Counted from the stretch's first letter, positions 51,954-61,009 are shown. The stretch: 64,000 nt of DNA from Pedobacter cryoconitis (GCF_014200605.1 NZ_JACHCE010000010.1:124001-188000), one strand, 5' to 3'. Numbers and translations: made by a program. The notes: generated by a model not told the origin, from the sequence alone.

Positions 51954-53225
51954 ATGAGTAAGTTTCTATATGGAATTGATTTTGGAACAACCAATTCTGC
52001 ACTATCAATTTATGACGAAGAAAAAAATGAGATCATAAGTACCATTACAGTTCCCTCCCTTCTGTATTTTCAGCAAGAACAAAGTACTACCCAGCCACTA
52101 AATTATGTGGTTGGCGAAAATGCAATTGACGCCTACCTGAGCGATGGTATGAAAGGTCGTTTTATCAAATCTATTAAACAAATCTTATCAAGAAGCAGTT
52201 TTATAGAGACCAGGATACATAACAAAAGATACAATGCCTCTGACCTGGTTGCCCTGATTCTTAAAGATCTGAAAACTAAAGCTGATCAGATTATTGGATA
52301 CGATTGCCAGAAAGCAGTGATCGGAAGACCCGTATTTTTTGATGATGATAGTGCCGCAAAAGATACCCTTGCACAAACCAGGCTAAGTAAGGCAGCAGAA
52401 AATGCAGGATTTACTGAAGTACGTTTTCAATTTGAACCTATAGGTGCTGCATTTGCCTACGAAAAAACAATTAAAAAGAAAGAAAAAGTACTTGTAGCCG
52501 ATTTAGGTGGTGGAACAACAGATTTCACCTATCTGATACTTGATCCTGATCATTCCGGCAACAAGGACAGAAGAAATGATATGATCGCTTCGGGTGGTAT
52601 CTATATTGGTGGAGATAGCTTTGATTCTGCATTTATGTGGGATAAAGGAACCCCTTATTTTGGAAAAAACACACGCTATGAAGCTACACCAGGAAAAGTC
52701 CTGACTGTGCCGATGTCTCTGTTTGCAAATATTTGTACCTGGGATAAGATGAACTTCTTCAATGGCCTGAGAATACAGAAAGATTTACAGGATTATTACC
52801 ATTACTCTAAAAAGGACCGGAATTTTAAGAACCTGATCACCCTGATTGAAAACAATCTGGGTTACTCTGTATTTCGTTCTATAGAAAAAACTAAAATTAC
52901 TTTATCCGATCAGCCGGTTTCTCAGTTCAGTTATTCGAATATGGAAATAGAAATTGACGAAGAGGTTTCTAAAGAGCAATATGCTGCAGTAATTGAAAAA
53001 GACATCAAAAAAATCAGTGTTTATCTGGATGATTTTATGTTAAAAAACAATATAAAGGCAGAAGAGATTGATAGTTTATTCCTTACTGGTGGAAGCTCAC
53101 TGGTTGGCGGTGTACAAGAGCTGTTCAAAAACAAATTCCCACATATCCCTGTAAATTCGGGGGACAATTTTACCAGTGTGGCGAAAGGTCTTGCCTATAG
53201 CGGTTACCTTTTTGACGCAGATTAG
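51954..53225 (+). CDS. Hsp70 family protein, YegD-like (no substrate-binding domain)
   Basis: A 423-residue actin-fold ATPase of the YegD type. ATP-binding signatures are GIDFGTTNSAL (phosphate 1, about residues 7-17), VLVADLGGGTTDFTYL (phosphate 2) and LFLTGGSSLVGGV (adenosine). The C-terminal substrate-binding domain of DnaK is absent. ATG 51954 is preferred; an upstream ATG 51894 would add 20 basic residues that no homologous start needs. Role is unknown; it may help a specific partner, and it is divergent from the S24 regulator. Confidence 0.9.
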   Translation: MSKFLYGIDFGTTNSALSIYDEEKNEIISTITVPSLLYFQQEQSTTQPLNYVVGENAIDAYLSDGMKGRFIKSIKQILSRSSFIETRIHNKRYNASDLVALILKDLKTKADQIIGYDCQKAVIGRPVFFDDDSAAKDTLAQTRLSKAAENAGFTEVRFQFEPIGAAFAYEKTIKKKEKVLVADLGGGTTDFTYLILDPDHSGNKDRRNDMIASGGIYIGGDSFDSAFMWDKGTPYFGKNTRYEATPGKVLTVPMSLFANICTWDKMNFFNGLRIQKDLQDYYHYSKKDRNFKNLITLIENNLGYSVFRSIEKTKITLSDQPVSQFSYSNMEIEIDEEVSKEQYAAVIEKDIKKISVYLDDFMLKNNIKAEEIDSLFLTGGSSLVGGVQELFKNKFPHIPVNSGDNFTSVAKGLAYSGYLFDAD

Positions 53226-53380
53226 CCTGCAATTAAACGCATTTTCAACCGACTGAACAAAAAGCACACAACAAACTGATATACAGGAAACAACAAGAAT
53301 AAAAATGAACAAAAATGAATATCAATAAGCTATACTAATCTCTGGGTTTTGCCTAATTTCATGAGGCAAAACAAGTAGAT

Positions 53381-54649
53381 ATGAAAACAACAACTAACGA
53401 AAAATCACTTCCCTTCCGCGTTGGTGCATGGCTGCCATCAGACCAGGATATCCTGGAAAATTGGTTGGACGAACTTATCGCTGAAGTAGAAAAAGACAAA
53501 AGCCCTTTACTTCCTGTAATTGAAGAACTCAAAGAATTAATAGAGGATGATCCTGAAATTTTCATGTGGTTCCACCTGATGTTTGAGGAAGTTCCGCGTA
53601 AACCACCTTTTAACAAGAATCCAGCTGGTCAGCCGCAGGTAAGAAATTATCATTTGATGTTGCGGCTTATTAATAGAATCATGACTAAAGCCCCCGAGTT
53701 TAATGAGACCGGCTTAGTTGGCTTTCCAATCAACGCAATTCTGGACTGGTCCATGGGAACTACTGCCGGATATGCAGCTTTCTTAAATGAAAAAGTCAAC
53801 TGGCAGTTCAAAAGGATATTGACTGAATGGGCCATCTTTCTATCCTCCGAAGACTCAAAATATGTATTAAATAAAGATCCGAAAACAGGCTGGTTTGGTA
53901 CAGATGCCATGAAGGCGATGCCCGATTTCGACAAGCAATTTAAATGTGACCCTGCGCTGCCTCATCATGGATTTAAATCATGGGATGATTTTTTCACCAG
54001 AGAATTCAGAGCTGGTCAGCGTCCGCTTGCAGATCCTGATAACGATGCAGTCATTGCAAACGCTTGCGAGTCTGCACCCTACAGGATTGAAAAAAATGTA
54101 AAAAGACATGACAGGTTCTGGATCAAAGCACAACCCTATTCACTGGAACACATGATGGCTAATGATCCTTTACTGGATAATTTTATTGGTGGAACGGTCT
54201 ATCAGGCTTTTCTGAATGCGTTGAGTTATCATCGCTGGCATAGCCCTGTTAGTGGTAAAATCGTCAAAGCCTATGTGCAGGACGGGACTTATTATGCGGA
54301 AGCCCTATCCGAAGGTTATGATCCATCCGGCCCGAATGATTCACAGGGTTATATCACTGAATTAGCCACCAGGGCGCTTATATTTATTGAAGCAGATAAT
54401 CCTGCAATCGGACTGATGTGTATGATGCCTGTTGGAATGGCCGAAGTTTCTTCCTGCCAGATTACAGTTTATGAAGGTCAGCATGTTAAAAAAGGGGATC
54501 AATTGGGCATGTTCCATTTTGGAGGCTCTACCCATTGTTTGTTTTTTGGGCCAAAGGTTAAACTGGTGTTTGACCTGCATGGTCAGACTCCTGGCCTTAA
54601 CTCTGGCAACATCCCTTTAAAATCAAAAATTGCTACAGTAACCAGCTAA
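53381..54649 (+). CDS. Phosphatidylserine decarboxylase family protein
   Basis: A 422-residue PLP-independent (pyruvoyl) decarboxylase. An N-terminal PSD-associated domain (about residues 1-180) precedes the decarboxylase, which has HRWHSPVSGKI and the self-cleavage motif GGST (Gly382-Ser383; the usual LGST is altered at the first residue). Substrate may be phosphatidylserine or, as in related proteins, an amino acid such as tryptophan. Monocistronic. Confidence 0.9.
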   Translation: MKTTTNEKSLPFRVGAWLPSDQDILENWLDELIAEVEKDKSPLLPVIEELKELIEDDPEIFMWFHLMFEEVPRKPPFNKNPAGQPQVRNYHLMLRLINRIMTKAPEFNETGLVGFPINAILDWSMGTTAGYAAFLNEKVNWQFKRILTEWAIFLSSEDSKYVLNKDPKTGWFGTDAMKAMPDFDKQFKCDPALPHHGFKSWDDFFTREFRAGQRPLADPDNDAVIANACESAPYRIEKNVKRHDRFWIKAQPYSLEHMMANDPLLDNFIGGTVYQAFLNALSYHRWHSPVSGKIVKAYVQDGTYYAEALSEGYDPSGPNDSQGYITELATRALIFIEADNPAIGLMCMMPVGMAEVSSCQITVYEGQHVKKGDQLGMFHFGGSTHCLFFGPKVKLVFDLHGQTPGLNSGNIPLKSKIATVTS

Positions 54650-54696
54650 AAGAAAGCATAATCAGTTCAGGAACAAAATAATAAAACCACCAATTT

Positions 54697-54726
54697 TCAG
54701 GCCTGCTAATTTTATGGCGGGCCTGA
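54697..54726. terminator. Terminator between convergent genes
   Basis: TCAGGCCTGC pairs with GCGGGCCTGA (10 pairs, one wobble) across a 10-nt loop between the decarboxylase and the GntR genes. T tails are weak on both sides. Confidence 0.6.
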
Positions 54727-54730
54727 TTCT

Positions 54731-55372
54731 TTAATAGTTATTGTCCAGAATTTTTTGAAGAACTGATTGTGACTGATTTGTCTTTTTACTTTTAATCGCT
54801 TTAAATAGCTGTTCATGCAGATGATGATTCATCGCAAAACGACTAATCCCCTGTTTCTCGCGCGCCTGAAAGAAATTACGCATAATCAAAGTAAAGCTAT
54901 AATATAAATCAGACAATACAGGATTGGAACAAGCCAGGGCAATCGCTGTGTGGAAAGCAATATCGGCATCCGCACAAAGCAGGGCATTTTCATCCTGAAT
55001 AGCTAGTTTACGGTTTTCTAAACACCGCTCCATCTCCCCTAACTGTTCTTCTGTACGATTTTGTGTAGCCAGTTTCACAATTTCCTTCTCCAGTAATCCC
55101 CTTACCGCATTCACATCATCAAAATCAGCACGTCTTAAACGCTGCTCAATACTTACCTCCTGGAAGCTCTGGTTAACAAATGTTCCGGAACCTTGCTGTA
55201 CTTTTAAAATCCCCGAAATAGCAAGCGTCTTGATAGCCTCTCTGATACTTGAACGGCCTACATCATATAATTTCATCAGTTCAGGTTCGGAAGGTATCTT
55301 TTCACCTGCTTTATATTTTCCCTGAGAAATATCTTCCTTTATCAGGCCAATTACCTTTTCGTAGAGTTTCAT
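54731..55372 (-). CDS. GntR/FadR family transcriptional regulator
   Basis: A 213-residue regulator with an N-terminal winged helix (about residues 1-70; GEKIPSEPELMKLYDVGRSS) and a C-terminal FCD ligand domain (about 75-200) with HTAIALA metal-ligand pattern. It is divergent from the bicupin gene, and the shared region contains several copies of AACATATGATGTT, so it likely represses itself and the cupin gene in response to a small acid. Confidence 0.93.
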   Translation of the reverse strand: MKLYEKVIGLIKEDISQGKYKAGEKIPSEPELMKLYDVGRSSIREAIKTLAISGILKVQQGSGTFVNQSFQEVSIEQRLRRADFDDVNAVRGLLEKEIVKLATQNRTEEQLGEMERCLENRKLAIQDENALLCADADIAFHTAIALACSNPVLSDLYYSFTLIMRNFFQAREKQGISRFAMNHHLHEQLFKAIKSKKTNQSQSVLQKILDNNY

Positions 55373-55400
55373 TTCTGCTCAGTATATTTTCTTCGTTACA

Positions 55401-55431
55401 AACATACGATGTTTCAGTCAGACATCATAAA
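55401..55431. promoter_or_regulatory. Operator-like sites at the GntR promoter
   Basis: AACATACGATGTT at 55401-55413 differs by one base from the sites at 55521 and 55540 and overlaps a minus-strand -7 box TATGTTTG (55399-55406). A half site ACATCAT follows at 55422-55428. This fits autoregulation. Confidence 0.6.
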
Positions 55432-55520
55432 TATAACAAGACATTTTAACACGCCTAACCCCATCAGCATCAAATTTCATCATAAAAACAATCAGATATA
55501 GCAAATCAATCGCCACAATA

Positions 55521-55552
55521 AACATATGATGTTAAATTAAACATATGATGTT
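55521..55552. promoter_or_regulatory. Two tandem operator sites AACATATGATGTT
   Basis: Exact 13-bp copies at 55521-55533 and 55540-55552 (imperfect palindrome AACAT-N3-ATGTT) are 19 bp apart, about two helical turns, upstream of the bicupin gene. A -7 box TATATTTG is at 55580-55587. Confidence 0.7.
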
Positions 55553-55579
55553 TTATTTTTAAATATCATATTTGCATTA

Positions 55580-55587
55580 TATATTTG
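55580..55587 (+). promoter_or_regulatory. -7 box TATATTTG (bicupin gene)
   Basis: An exact TAnnTTTG match followed by T, 23 bp before the cupin ATG at 55610 and 28 bp after the second operator. Confidence 0.5.
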
Positions 55588-55609
55588 TGATATATTAATC
55601 TAAAAAGAT

Positions 55610-56785
55610 ATGGCAACTACAAGACGCGGATTCATTTCCGCAGCATCGTTATCAACCCTTGGCCTGGTAACAGCAGCAACAAGCCTAGATTTATTAATCC
55701 CTAAAAAGGCCGCAGCAGCAGAAAAAATACCAGCAACAAAAGGTCCGGAAGGTCCGCAGGCAGAATTGGAAGATTTTGTATATGATATTGAGAATGGAAG
55801 TACTGGCTGGGTCGGCTCTGGTGGTAATGCCAAAGAAGCAACTGTCGAAGAATTTCCAGTGTCGCAAAGTATCGCAGCTGTAATCATGCGCTTAAACCCA
55901 GGTAGTTTCCGTGAATTACACTGGCACTCCATTGCAGCAGAATGGGCATACATCTTAGAAGGTCAGGTGCGTACTACAGTTGTTTCGCCTGATGGAACCA
56001 CTTCAACAGATGACTTTGAAAAAGGTGATATCTGGTATTTCCCAAAAGGTCACGGACATTGTCTGCAATGTTTAGGTGATAAATCATGTTTATTCCTGCT
56101 GGGTTTTGACAACGGTCATTTTTCTGAATTCGGCACTTTTAGTTCAACAGACTGGATCAGTCATATCTCTCCGGAAATACTTGCACGCAACTCTGGCTTA
56201 CCAGCAAGTACATTTGCCGCGTTCCCGCACAAAGAACTTTATATTGGTACAGGAAAAATAGCTACAGCACCAAAACCTCAAAACATAGATCCTAATATTC
56301 CAACGAGCAATTCTGCACATAAATTCCGTATGGAGAAAGACGGTATTTATCAGAAATTTGCAGGTGGTTCTACGATCAAAGTATCAGCTAAAGAGTTCCC
56401 TATTCAAACTACTTTAACTGCCTTACGTATGGACATTGAGCCTGGCGCAATCCGCGAATTACACTGGCACCCTAATGCGGATGAATGGCAGTATGTAATG
56501 AGTGGTAAAGGAAATATAAGCATTTTCGGTTCTCATGGACGTGTAAAGACAATGGCTTACAAAAAAGGAATGGTTTCGTTCATTAAACAAGGTTACGGCC
56601 ATTACATTGAAAACACTGGTACTGAAACACTTAAACTGATCATTCTTTTCAATGCAGGTGAATACCAGGAAATATCATTGAATGACTGGCTGACTTCAAA
56701 CCCTGCTCAGCTTGTTCAGGATCATTTTGGAATTTCACCAGCACAGACAGCTACGCTTGGTAAACATAAAAAAGGAATTTACTAG
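55610..56785 (+). CDS. Bicupin, oxalate decarboxylase family, Tat-exported
   Basis: A 391-residue bicupin with metal-binding motifs in both domains: HWHSIAAEW with later GHGH (first, about residues 104-150) and HWHPNADEW with GYGH (second, about 285-330). The N-terminus TTRRGFISAAS is a twin-arginine signal with hydrophobic stretch, so it should be exported folded. Oxalate decarboxylases turn oxalate into formate and CO2 with manganese; the exact substrate here is inferred. Controlled by the divergent GntR regulator. Confidence 0.9.
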   Translation: MATTRRGFISAASLSTLGLVTAATSLDLLIPKKAAAAEKIPATKGPEGPQAELEDFVYDIENGSTGWVGSGGNAKEATVEEFPVSQSIAAVIMRLNPGSFRELHWHSIAAEWAYILEGQVRTTVVSPDGTTSTDDFEKGDIWYFPKGHGHCLQCLGDKSCLFLLGFDNGHFSEFGTFSSTDWISHISPEILARNSGLPASTFAAFPHKELYIGTGKIATAPKPQNIDPNIPTSNSAHKFRMEKDGIYQKFAGGSTIKVSAKEFPIQTTLTALRMDIEPGAIRELHWHPNADEWQYVMSGKGNISIFGSHGRVKTMAYKKGMVSFIKQGYGHYIENTGTETLKLIILFNAGEYQEISLNDWLTSNPAQLVQDHFGISPAQTATLGKHKKGIY

Positions 56786-56820
56786 TTAAATTTATAACTC
56801 CTGAAATTAAAGACAGCCGC

Positions 56821-56857
56821 AAGCTCCTGGAATTCTGGTTTCAGGAGCTTTATTTTT
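56821..56857 (+). terminator. Rho-independent terminator after bicupin
   Basis: AAGCTCCTG pairs with CAGGAGCTT across 12 nt, followed by TATTTTTT. Confidence 0.8.
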
Positions 56858-56901
56858 TATAGCTGCTGGTTTTCAAATAAAATGCGCTTTAACTATTGAC
56901 A

Positions 56902-56944
56902 AAAAAAAAGACCTTAATCTGCTGCTAGGCAGACCAAGGTCTTA
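56902..56944 (-). terminator. Rho-independent terminator for the metzincin lipoprotein gene
   Basis: On the minus strand AAGACCTTGGTCTGC and its partner GCAGATTAAGGTCTT form a hairpin with one bulge followed by nine Ts. Confidence 0.78.
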
Positions 56945-56968
56945 TGTCAGAAGTTTATATTACAAACA

Positions 56969-58561
56969 CTAATACGCACCAACCTCCGACAAGGCTGCAA
57001 ATGGCTGTCCATCATAAGAAGACTTCGCTATTATTTTATAATAACGTATCGTCTGCGGGGATGGCAAATTAATGTATTGTGCCCCATTAACATTAGCCAG
57101 TACAAAAGATCCTGCCGAAACAAAATTTGTTCCGTCAGTACTATATAAAATTTCAAGGTCTTTCACAGCCCTTTGTAAACCATTTCTCTGTGTAATACTG
57201 ATACCAGTTACCTGTTTAGCAGCAGCCATATCTACAGTAAAAGAATGCGGATAAGTCGCTGTGGTACCCGAATATTGTGAATGCCAGTAAGTATTGATTA
57301 CTCCATCGATCAGATTGGCAGATTTACCATCTTCATCAGAGGTTTCCTGTGAGCTTACATTAATGACATTCCAGCCTGTTTTACTCAATTCGTCTCTGCT
57401 GCTGAATTTCAACACCGGGATGCCGTTTACAAACTCATAGTTATAAATCGTTTCGGTCACATTGCCATTATCGTGCACCAACTTTACTTTCAATTCGTAT
57501 GGATTACCATCTTTGTATTTAAGTTCAGCAATTGGCATCTCTACATAAAAACTGTCTGTACCTATCGCTTTAGACTCCCAGGTAGTTGCATTATAATCAT
57601 GGTTAACACCTATACCTTCATTATTTACATTGGGATCATTGTAATAAACCACACTGTTAACTTTAGTGTCTGAAGTAAATTTACCAGATACAATTATAGC
57701 TGCTTTACTTGCGTTATAATTAGCATGGATTTTACTAATTGATGCTTTAACTGTTCCATAACGAGGTTTATCATCTTTATTAAAAATCTGATTCACATTT
57801 AAGATAGCCGCATCTGTAGCTGTTAAAAACGTTTTAGAAATTCCTAATGTACCATTACCGGCCCACATCAATGCCATTCCAAGCGTCTCATTTTCAGAAA
57901 CTTTCTGACAGTTATGCGGTAAATTCAAACCATGTCCCAATTCATGCATCATTCCACCAAACCAAACACTAAAGCGTTTACCATCAGCATCGGTCTTACC
58001 CAGGTTTTTAATATCCATTCCTTCATAATCAAGGGCATAACACCATTTCCCTGTTCCATAAAACGGACCTCCGCTTGGTGTTCCATCTGCTTTAAATTCA
58101 TAACGAGGAATAATGACCAGGGTATGTGCACTTGTATTTTCTGCAGGGTGCGCAGTAAAATAAGCATTGATCTCTTGCGCAACAGCTCCATTACCACCAG
58201 AATAAGGATAGCTGCTTTTTGGCTTAGTGCCTCTGATCACCGTAATTTTCACGCCTTTTGTTGGGCTTGTAAATAAGCCAAAGGTTTTATCTGCATAACC
58301 ATTACGGGCCATTTCATCTTTATAATATTTCTGTCCCCAAAGCATCAGGTCACTTAAACGCTTCTGATAGCCTGGTAAGGTATCCAGATCACTGGGGATA
58401 AAATAAACCAGATTAAGGTTATGGATATGGTCACTGCTATATCCGTCAACAGTTGTAACAGGATTTGTTGAGGCGGTGCCGCCCCCTACTGCGTCTGCCG
58501 CTTTCTTACAAGCCATGAAGCTGATCAGTAACGGGATTAATAATAATAGATTTCTTTTCAT
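56969..58561 (-). CDS. Discoidin-domain lipoprotein with metzincin zinc motif
   Basis: A 530-residue lipoprotein (lipobox FMAC, Cys18). The central part has the metzincin zinc site HELGHGLNLPH (His206, Glu207, His210, His216), so it is probably a zinc peptidase. A C-terminal F5/8 type C (discoidin) domain (about residues 395-530) should bind carbohydrate or a protein. It is likely on the cell surface. The upstream region contains two LacI-type operators, suggesting control by sugar availability. Confidence 0.87.
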   Translation of the reverse strand: MKRNLLLLIPLLISFMACKKAADAVGGGTASTNPVTTVDGYSSDHIHNLNLVYFIPSDLDTLPGYQKRLSDLMLWGQKYYKDEMARNGYADKTFGLFTSPTKGVKITVIRGTKPKSSYPYSGGNGAVAQEINAYFTAHPAENTSAHTLVIIPRYEFKADGTPSGGPFYGTGKWCYALDYEGMDIKNLGKTDADGKRFSVWFGGMMHELGHGLNLPHNCQKVSENETLGMALMWAGNGTLGISKTFLTATDAAILNVNQIFNKDDKPRYGTVKASISKIHANYNASKAAIIVSGKFTSDTKVNSVVYYNDPNVNNEGIGVNHDYNATTWESKAIGTDSFYVEMPIAELKYKDGNPYELKVKLVHDNGNVTETIYNYEFVNGIPVLKFSSRDELSKTGWNVINVSSQETSDEDGKSANLIDGVINTYWHSQYSGTTATYPHSFTVDMAAAKQVTGISITQRNGLQRAVKDLEILYSTDGTNFVSAGSFVLANVNGAQYINLPSPQTIRYYKIIAKSSYDGQPFAALSEVGAY

Positions 58562-58661
58562 AGGATATGTTTTGGTTAGGTTAGGGTATTATATTATAGT
58601 ACAATGCTTTACATAACCGTAATCTATAGATATCTATAAAAAATATACCTTATAAATGATA

Positions 58662-58675
58662 CGCAAACGTTTGAT
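58662..58675. promoter_or_regulatory. LacI-family operator-like site 1
   Basis: CGCAAACGTTTGAT contains the palindrome CAAACGTTTG, the core of PurR/LacI-family operators, 101 bp upstream of the metzincin gene start. Confidence 0.6.
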
Positions 58676-58865
58676 CTTAAAGCAGAGGATTATTAAATAT
58701 GAAGATGTATTTTCTTCTCTTTTACAGAGCAGCAGTCTGTTTATATTATAATTTGAGCAATTAACAGGTTTTATTAATTACAAATCTTCCGGATTCCAGC
58801 TAAAAACTATTCAAAGTCAATCTATTGATAACAAAACAGCTGCTAATCAGGGCTTAAAAGATATA

Positions 58866-58879
58866 ATCAAACGTTTGCG
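58866..58879. promoter_or_regulatory. LacI-family operator-like site 2
   Basis: ATCAAACGTTTGCG is the exact reverse complement of site 1, 204 bp further upstream, allowing DNA looping. Confidence 0.6.
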
Positions 58880-58911
58880 CAAAATTTCACCTGCTATTTT
58901 TCCATGTTCTT

Positions 58912-59844
58912 TTAAGCCAGTAATATAATTGCCCATAAAGAAACGCAAGAGATGGTAACCCACAGAATAACTCCCTGCAGAAAAGGCTTCACTCCTACTG
59001 ATTTAATAACCTGAAGTGATAATCCACTTCCAATCAGAAACAACGTCAAAGTCAATCCCGTTTTAGCCAGACTAACCACGTAAGGGGCAAAATGCCTCAT
59101 CGCTGGCAGATAGGTATTAGCTAACATAGCCAGAACAAACAATCCTATAAAATAAGGCACTTTAATTTTTTTCTGATCAGTTTTAAAAAATAAGGCGGTA
59201 CCAAAAGCTACAGGAATGATCCATAAGGCACGCGCAAGTTTAACTGTAGTTGCAATTTGTAATGCCTGTTCCCCATATTTGCTTGCCGCTCCAACCACAG
59301 AACTTGTATCATGTATTGCAATTGCACACCAGATCCCAAACTGAGTTTGCGATAGGTTAAATGCATGGCCAATACCAGGAAATATAAATAAAGCAGCAGA
59401 ATTCAGGATAAAGACGATTCCCAGTGCTGCTGAAATCTCTTTTTCTCCAGCCTTCATCACCGGAGATAAAGCAGCAATCGCACTTCCACCGCAGATCGCG
59501 GTACCAGAAGAGATCAGAAAAGAGGTTTTACGTTCAGTTTTGAATAATTTACCCAGGATAAAACCCAGTGTAAGTACCCCAAAAATAGAAGCTACTGTAA
59601 ATAGAAAACCTTCTTTACCAGCCTGTAATGCGAAAGAAAGATTCATTCCAAAACCCAGACCTATTACTGCTAATTTTAAAAGCCAGTTAGTAGCCTGATG
59701 ATTCAGATGAAGAAAAGGATGTTCCATGAACTGGGCGATAACCAGCCCAAGCAATAAAGCTAATGGCGGGGACATCAGAGGAAACAGGCAGCACAATGCA
59801 GCAAGGATAAATATAATTTGACGGGTTAACAGGCTCATTTGCAT
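58912..59844 (-). CDS. YeiH family putative sulfate/anion exporter
   Basis: A roughly 310-residue inner-membrane protein with about 10 helices, of the YeiH (UPF0324) family. The segment SSGTAICGGSAIAALSPVMKA is a family hallmark, shown here only in part: GTAICGGSAIAA. ATG 59844 is preferred; the longer frame to 59895 would run through a 26-bp inverted repeat that looks like a control site. Role is uncertain, perhaps sulfite/sulfate or related anion efflux. The LysR gene lies directly upstream on the same strand. Confidence 0.87.
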   Translation of the reverse strand: MQMSLLTRQIIFILAALCCLFPLMSPPLALLLGLVIAQFMEHPFLHLNHQATNWLLKLAVIGLGFGMNLSFALQAGKEGFLFTVASIFGVLTLGFILGKLFKTERKTSFLISSGTAICGGSAIAALSPVMKAGEKEISAALGIVFILNSAALFIFPGIGHAFNLSQTQFGIWCAIAIHDTSSVVGAASKYGEQALQIATTVKLARALWIIPVAFGTALFFKTDQKKIKVPYFIGLFVLAMLANTYLPAMRHFAPYVVSLAKTGLTLTLFLIGSGLSLQVIKSVGVKPFLQGVILWVTISCVSLWAIILLA

Positions 59845-59845
59845 A

Positions 59846-59871
59846 ATCTTTGTGTTTTGTGATACAAAGAT
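59846..59871 (-). promoter_or_regulatory. Inverted repeat before the YeiH start
   Basis: ATCTTTGT (59846-59853) and ACAAAGAT (59864-59871) form a perfect 8-bp inverted repeat with a 10-bp spacer between the LysR gene end and the YeiH ATG. It may be a LysR binding site or an mRNA leader hairpin. Confidence 0.45.
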
Positions 59872-59916
59872 CTCCCAAATGGCCAGACAGGTCAAATCGA
59901 TAAAATTAATCTGCCA

Positions 59917-60813
59917 TTACTTCAGGTTATGGGTTAACTGCGCATAACGCAGAAAAACATCCGATAAACCATCGGGTTTACCCTGAAGATGAATGAAATA
60001 GAAATTGCGTTCTATATTTAAGCCGGCTACATCAATTACTCTTAAAGTTCCACGCTGCAATTCATTTGTTAAAGCGTGGATAGAAATAAAAGCCAGAGAA
60101 CGGGAATGCATTAAATATGATTTGATACTTTCAGTACTTCCAAGCTGGATTTCTACTTTAAGATCAGACACACTCATGCCTATTTCCTTTAAAGCATAAT
60201 CGATTACTTCAAGTGTTCCAGATCCCTGTTCCCGCATGACAAAAGAATTTTCCAGCAGCAATTCTTTTGTCAGTTCGGTTTTTCTGGCCAGCGGATGATC
60301 CTGACCACAAACCAGGACAATTTCATCTCTGATAAACTCTGTATAACTAATTTCCTGATGTTTAGATCTTCCTTCTATAATGCCAAGCTGTATTTGCTTC
60401 TCCAGTAAGGCTTTTTCAATTTGCTCTGTATTGCCATTGATCAGATTGATTTCTATAGCCTTGAATTTATTCCTGAACCCGGCAAGTATTGGTGCAATTA
60501 CATAATGAGAGACTGTGGTACTGGCTCCAAGATACAAAATCCCTTCTTTTTTATGAACGAGCGCATTCATATCAAAATCTATATTCCGATAAATATCAAA
60601 TAAAGATTCTGTATGACTCAGCAATACCTCTCCGGCAGGGGTTAACTGTATCTTGTTACCTTTACGCTCAAACAATTTATTATCATACTGCTGTTCCAGC
60701 TCATAAATATGCTTGGTTACCGCAGGTTGAGTAATAAATAAAGCAGCCGCAGCTTTAGTAAAGCTAAGCCGCCTGGCAACAGTATAAAAAACCTCTAAAC
60801 GAAAGTCTGACAT
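59917..60813 (-). CDS. LysR family transcriptional regulator
   Basis: A 298-residue LysR regulator with N-terminal winged helix (about residues 1-60; RRLSFTKAAAALFITQPAVT) and a periplasmic-binding-like sensor domain (about 90-290). It is most like the CysB/YeiE-type group by order next to YeiH. It should sense a small anion and control the YeiH gene, which is 72 bp downstream in the same direction. Confidence 0.93.
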   Translation of the reverse strand: MSDFRLEVFYTVARRLSFTKAAAALFITQPAVTKHIYELEQQYDNKLFERKGNKIQLTPAGEVLLSHTESLFDIYRNIDFDMNALVHKKEGILYLGASTTVSHYVIAPILAGFRNKFKAIEINLINGNTEQIEKALLEKQIQLGIIEGRSKHQEISYTEFIRDEIVLVCGQDHPLARKTELTKELLLENSFVMREQGSGTLEVIDYALKEIGMSVSDLKVEIQLGSTESIKSYLMHSRSLAFISIHALTNELQRGTLRVIDVAGLNIERNFYFIHLQGKPDGLSDVFLRYAQLTHNLK

Positions 60814-61009
60814 AAGCCGCCAAGGTCTTAATAAAACTGCAATAAATGAAATTCTCTGCTATCGAAATTATGATGCTTCCAGACAATATATTTATCTAAC
60901 AAAATTTTCTCCTACATTTACATCCTTAATATGCTCTTTCCGCAATACTATTAACCTGCAAACCTGCTTAAGCATAAGAACCTGAAAAATACGACTGAAA
61001 AAAAACGAC

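Larger units (their letters stand above)
58562..58911. other. Intergenic region with two LacI-type boxes
   Basis: This 350-bp stretch between the metzincin gene start and the YeiH gene end has no gene. It contains CGCAAACGTTTGAT at 58662-58675 and its exact reverse complement at 58866-58879. Confidence 0.6.

Noticed and set aside
53226..53380. Small gene between the Hsp70 and decarboxylase genes
   Set aside because: Short AT-rich spacer with repeated AAAAATGAA text but no frame of useful length.
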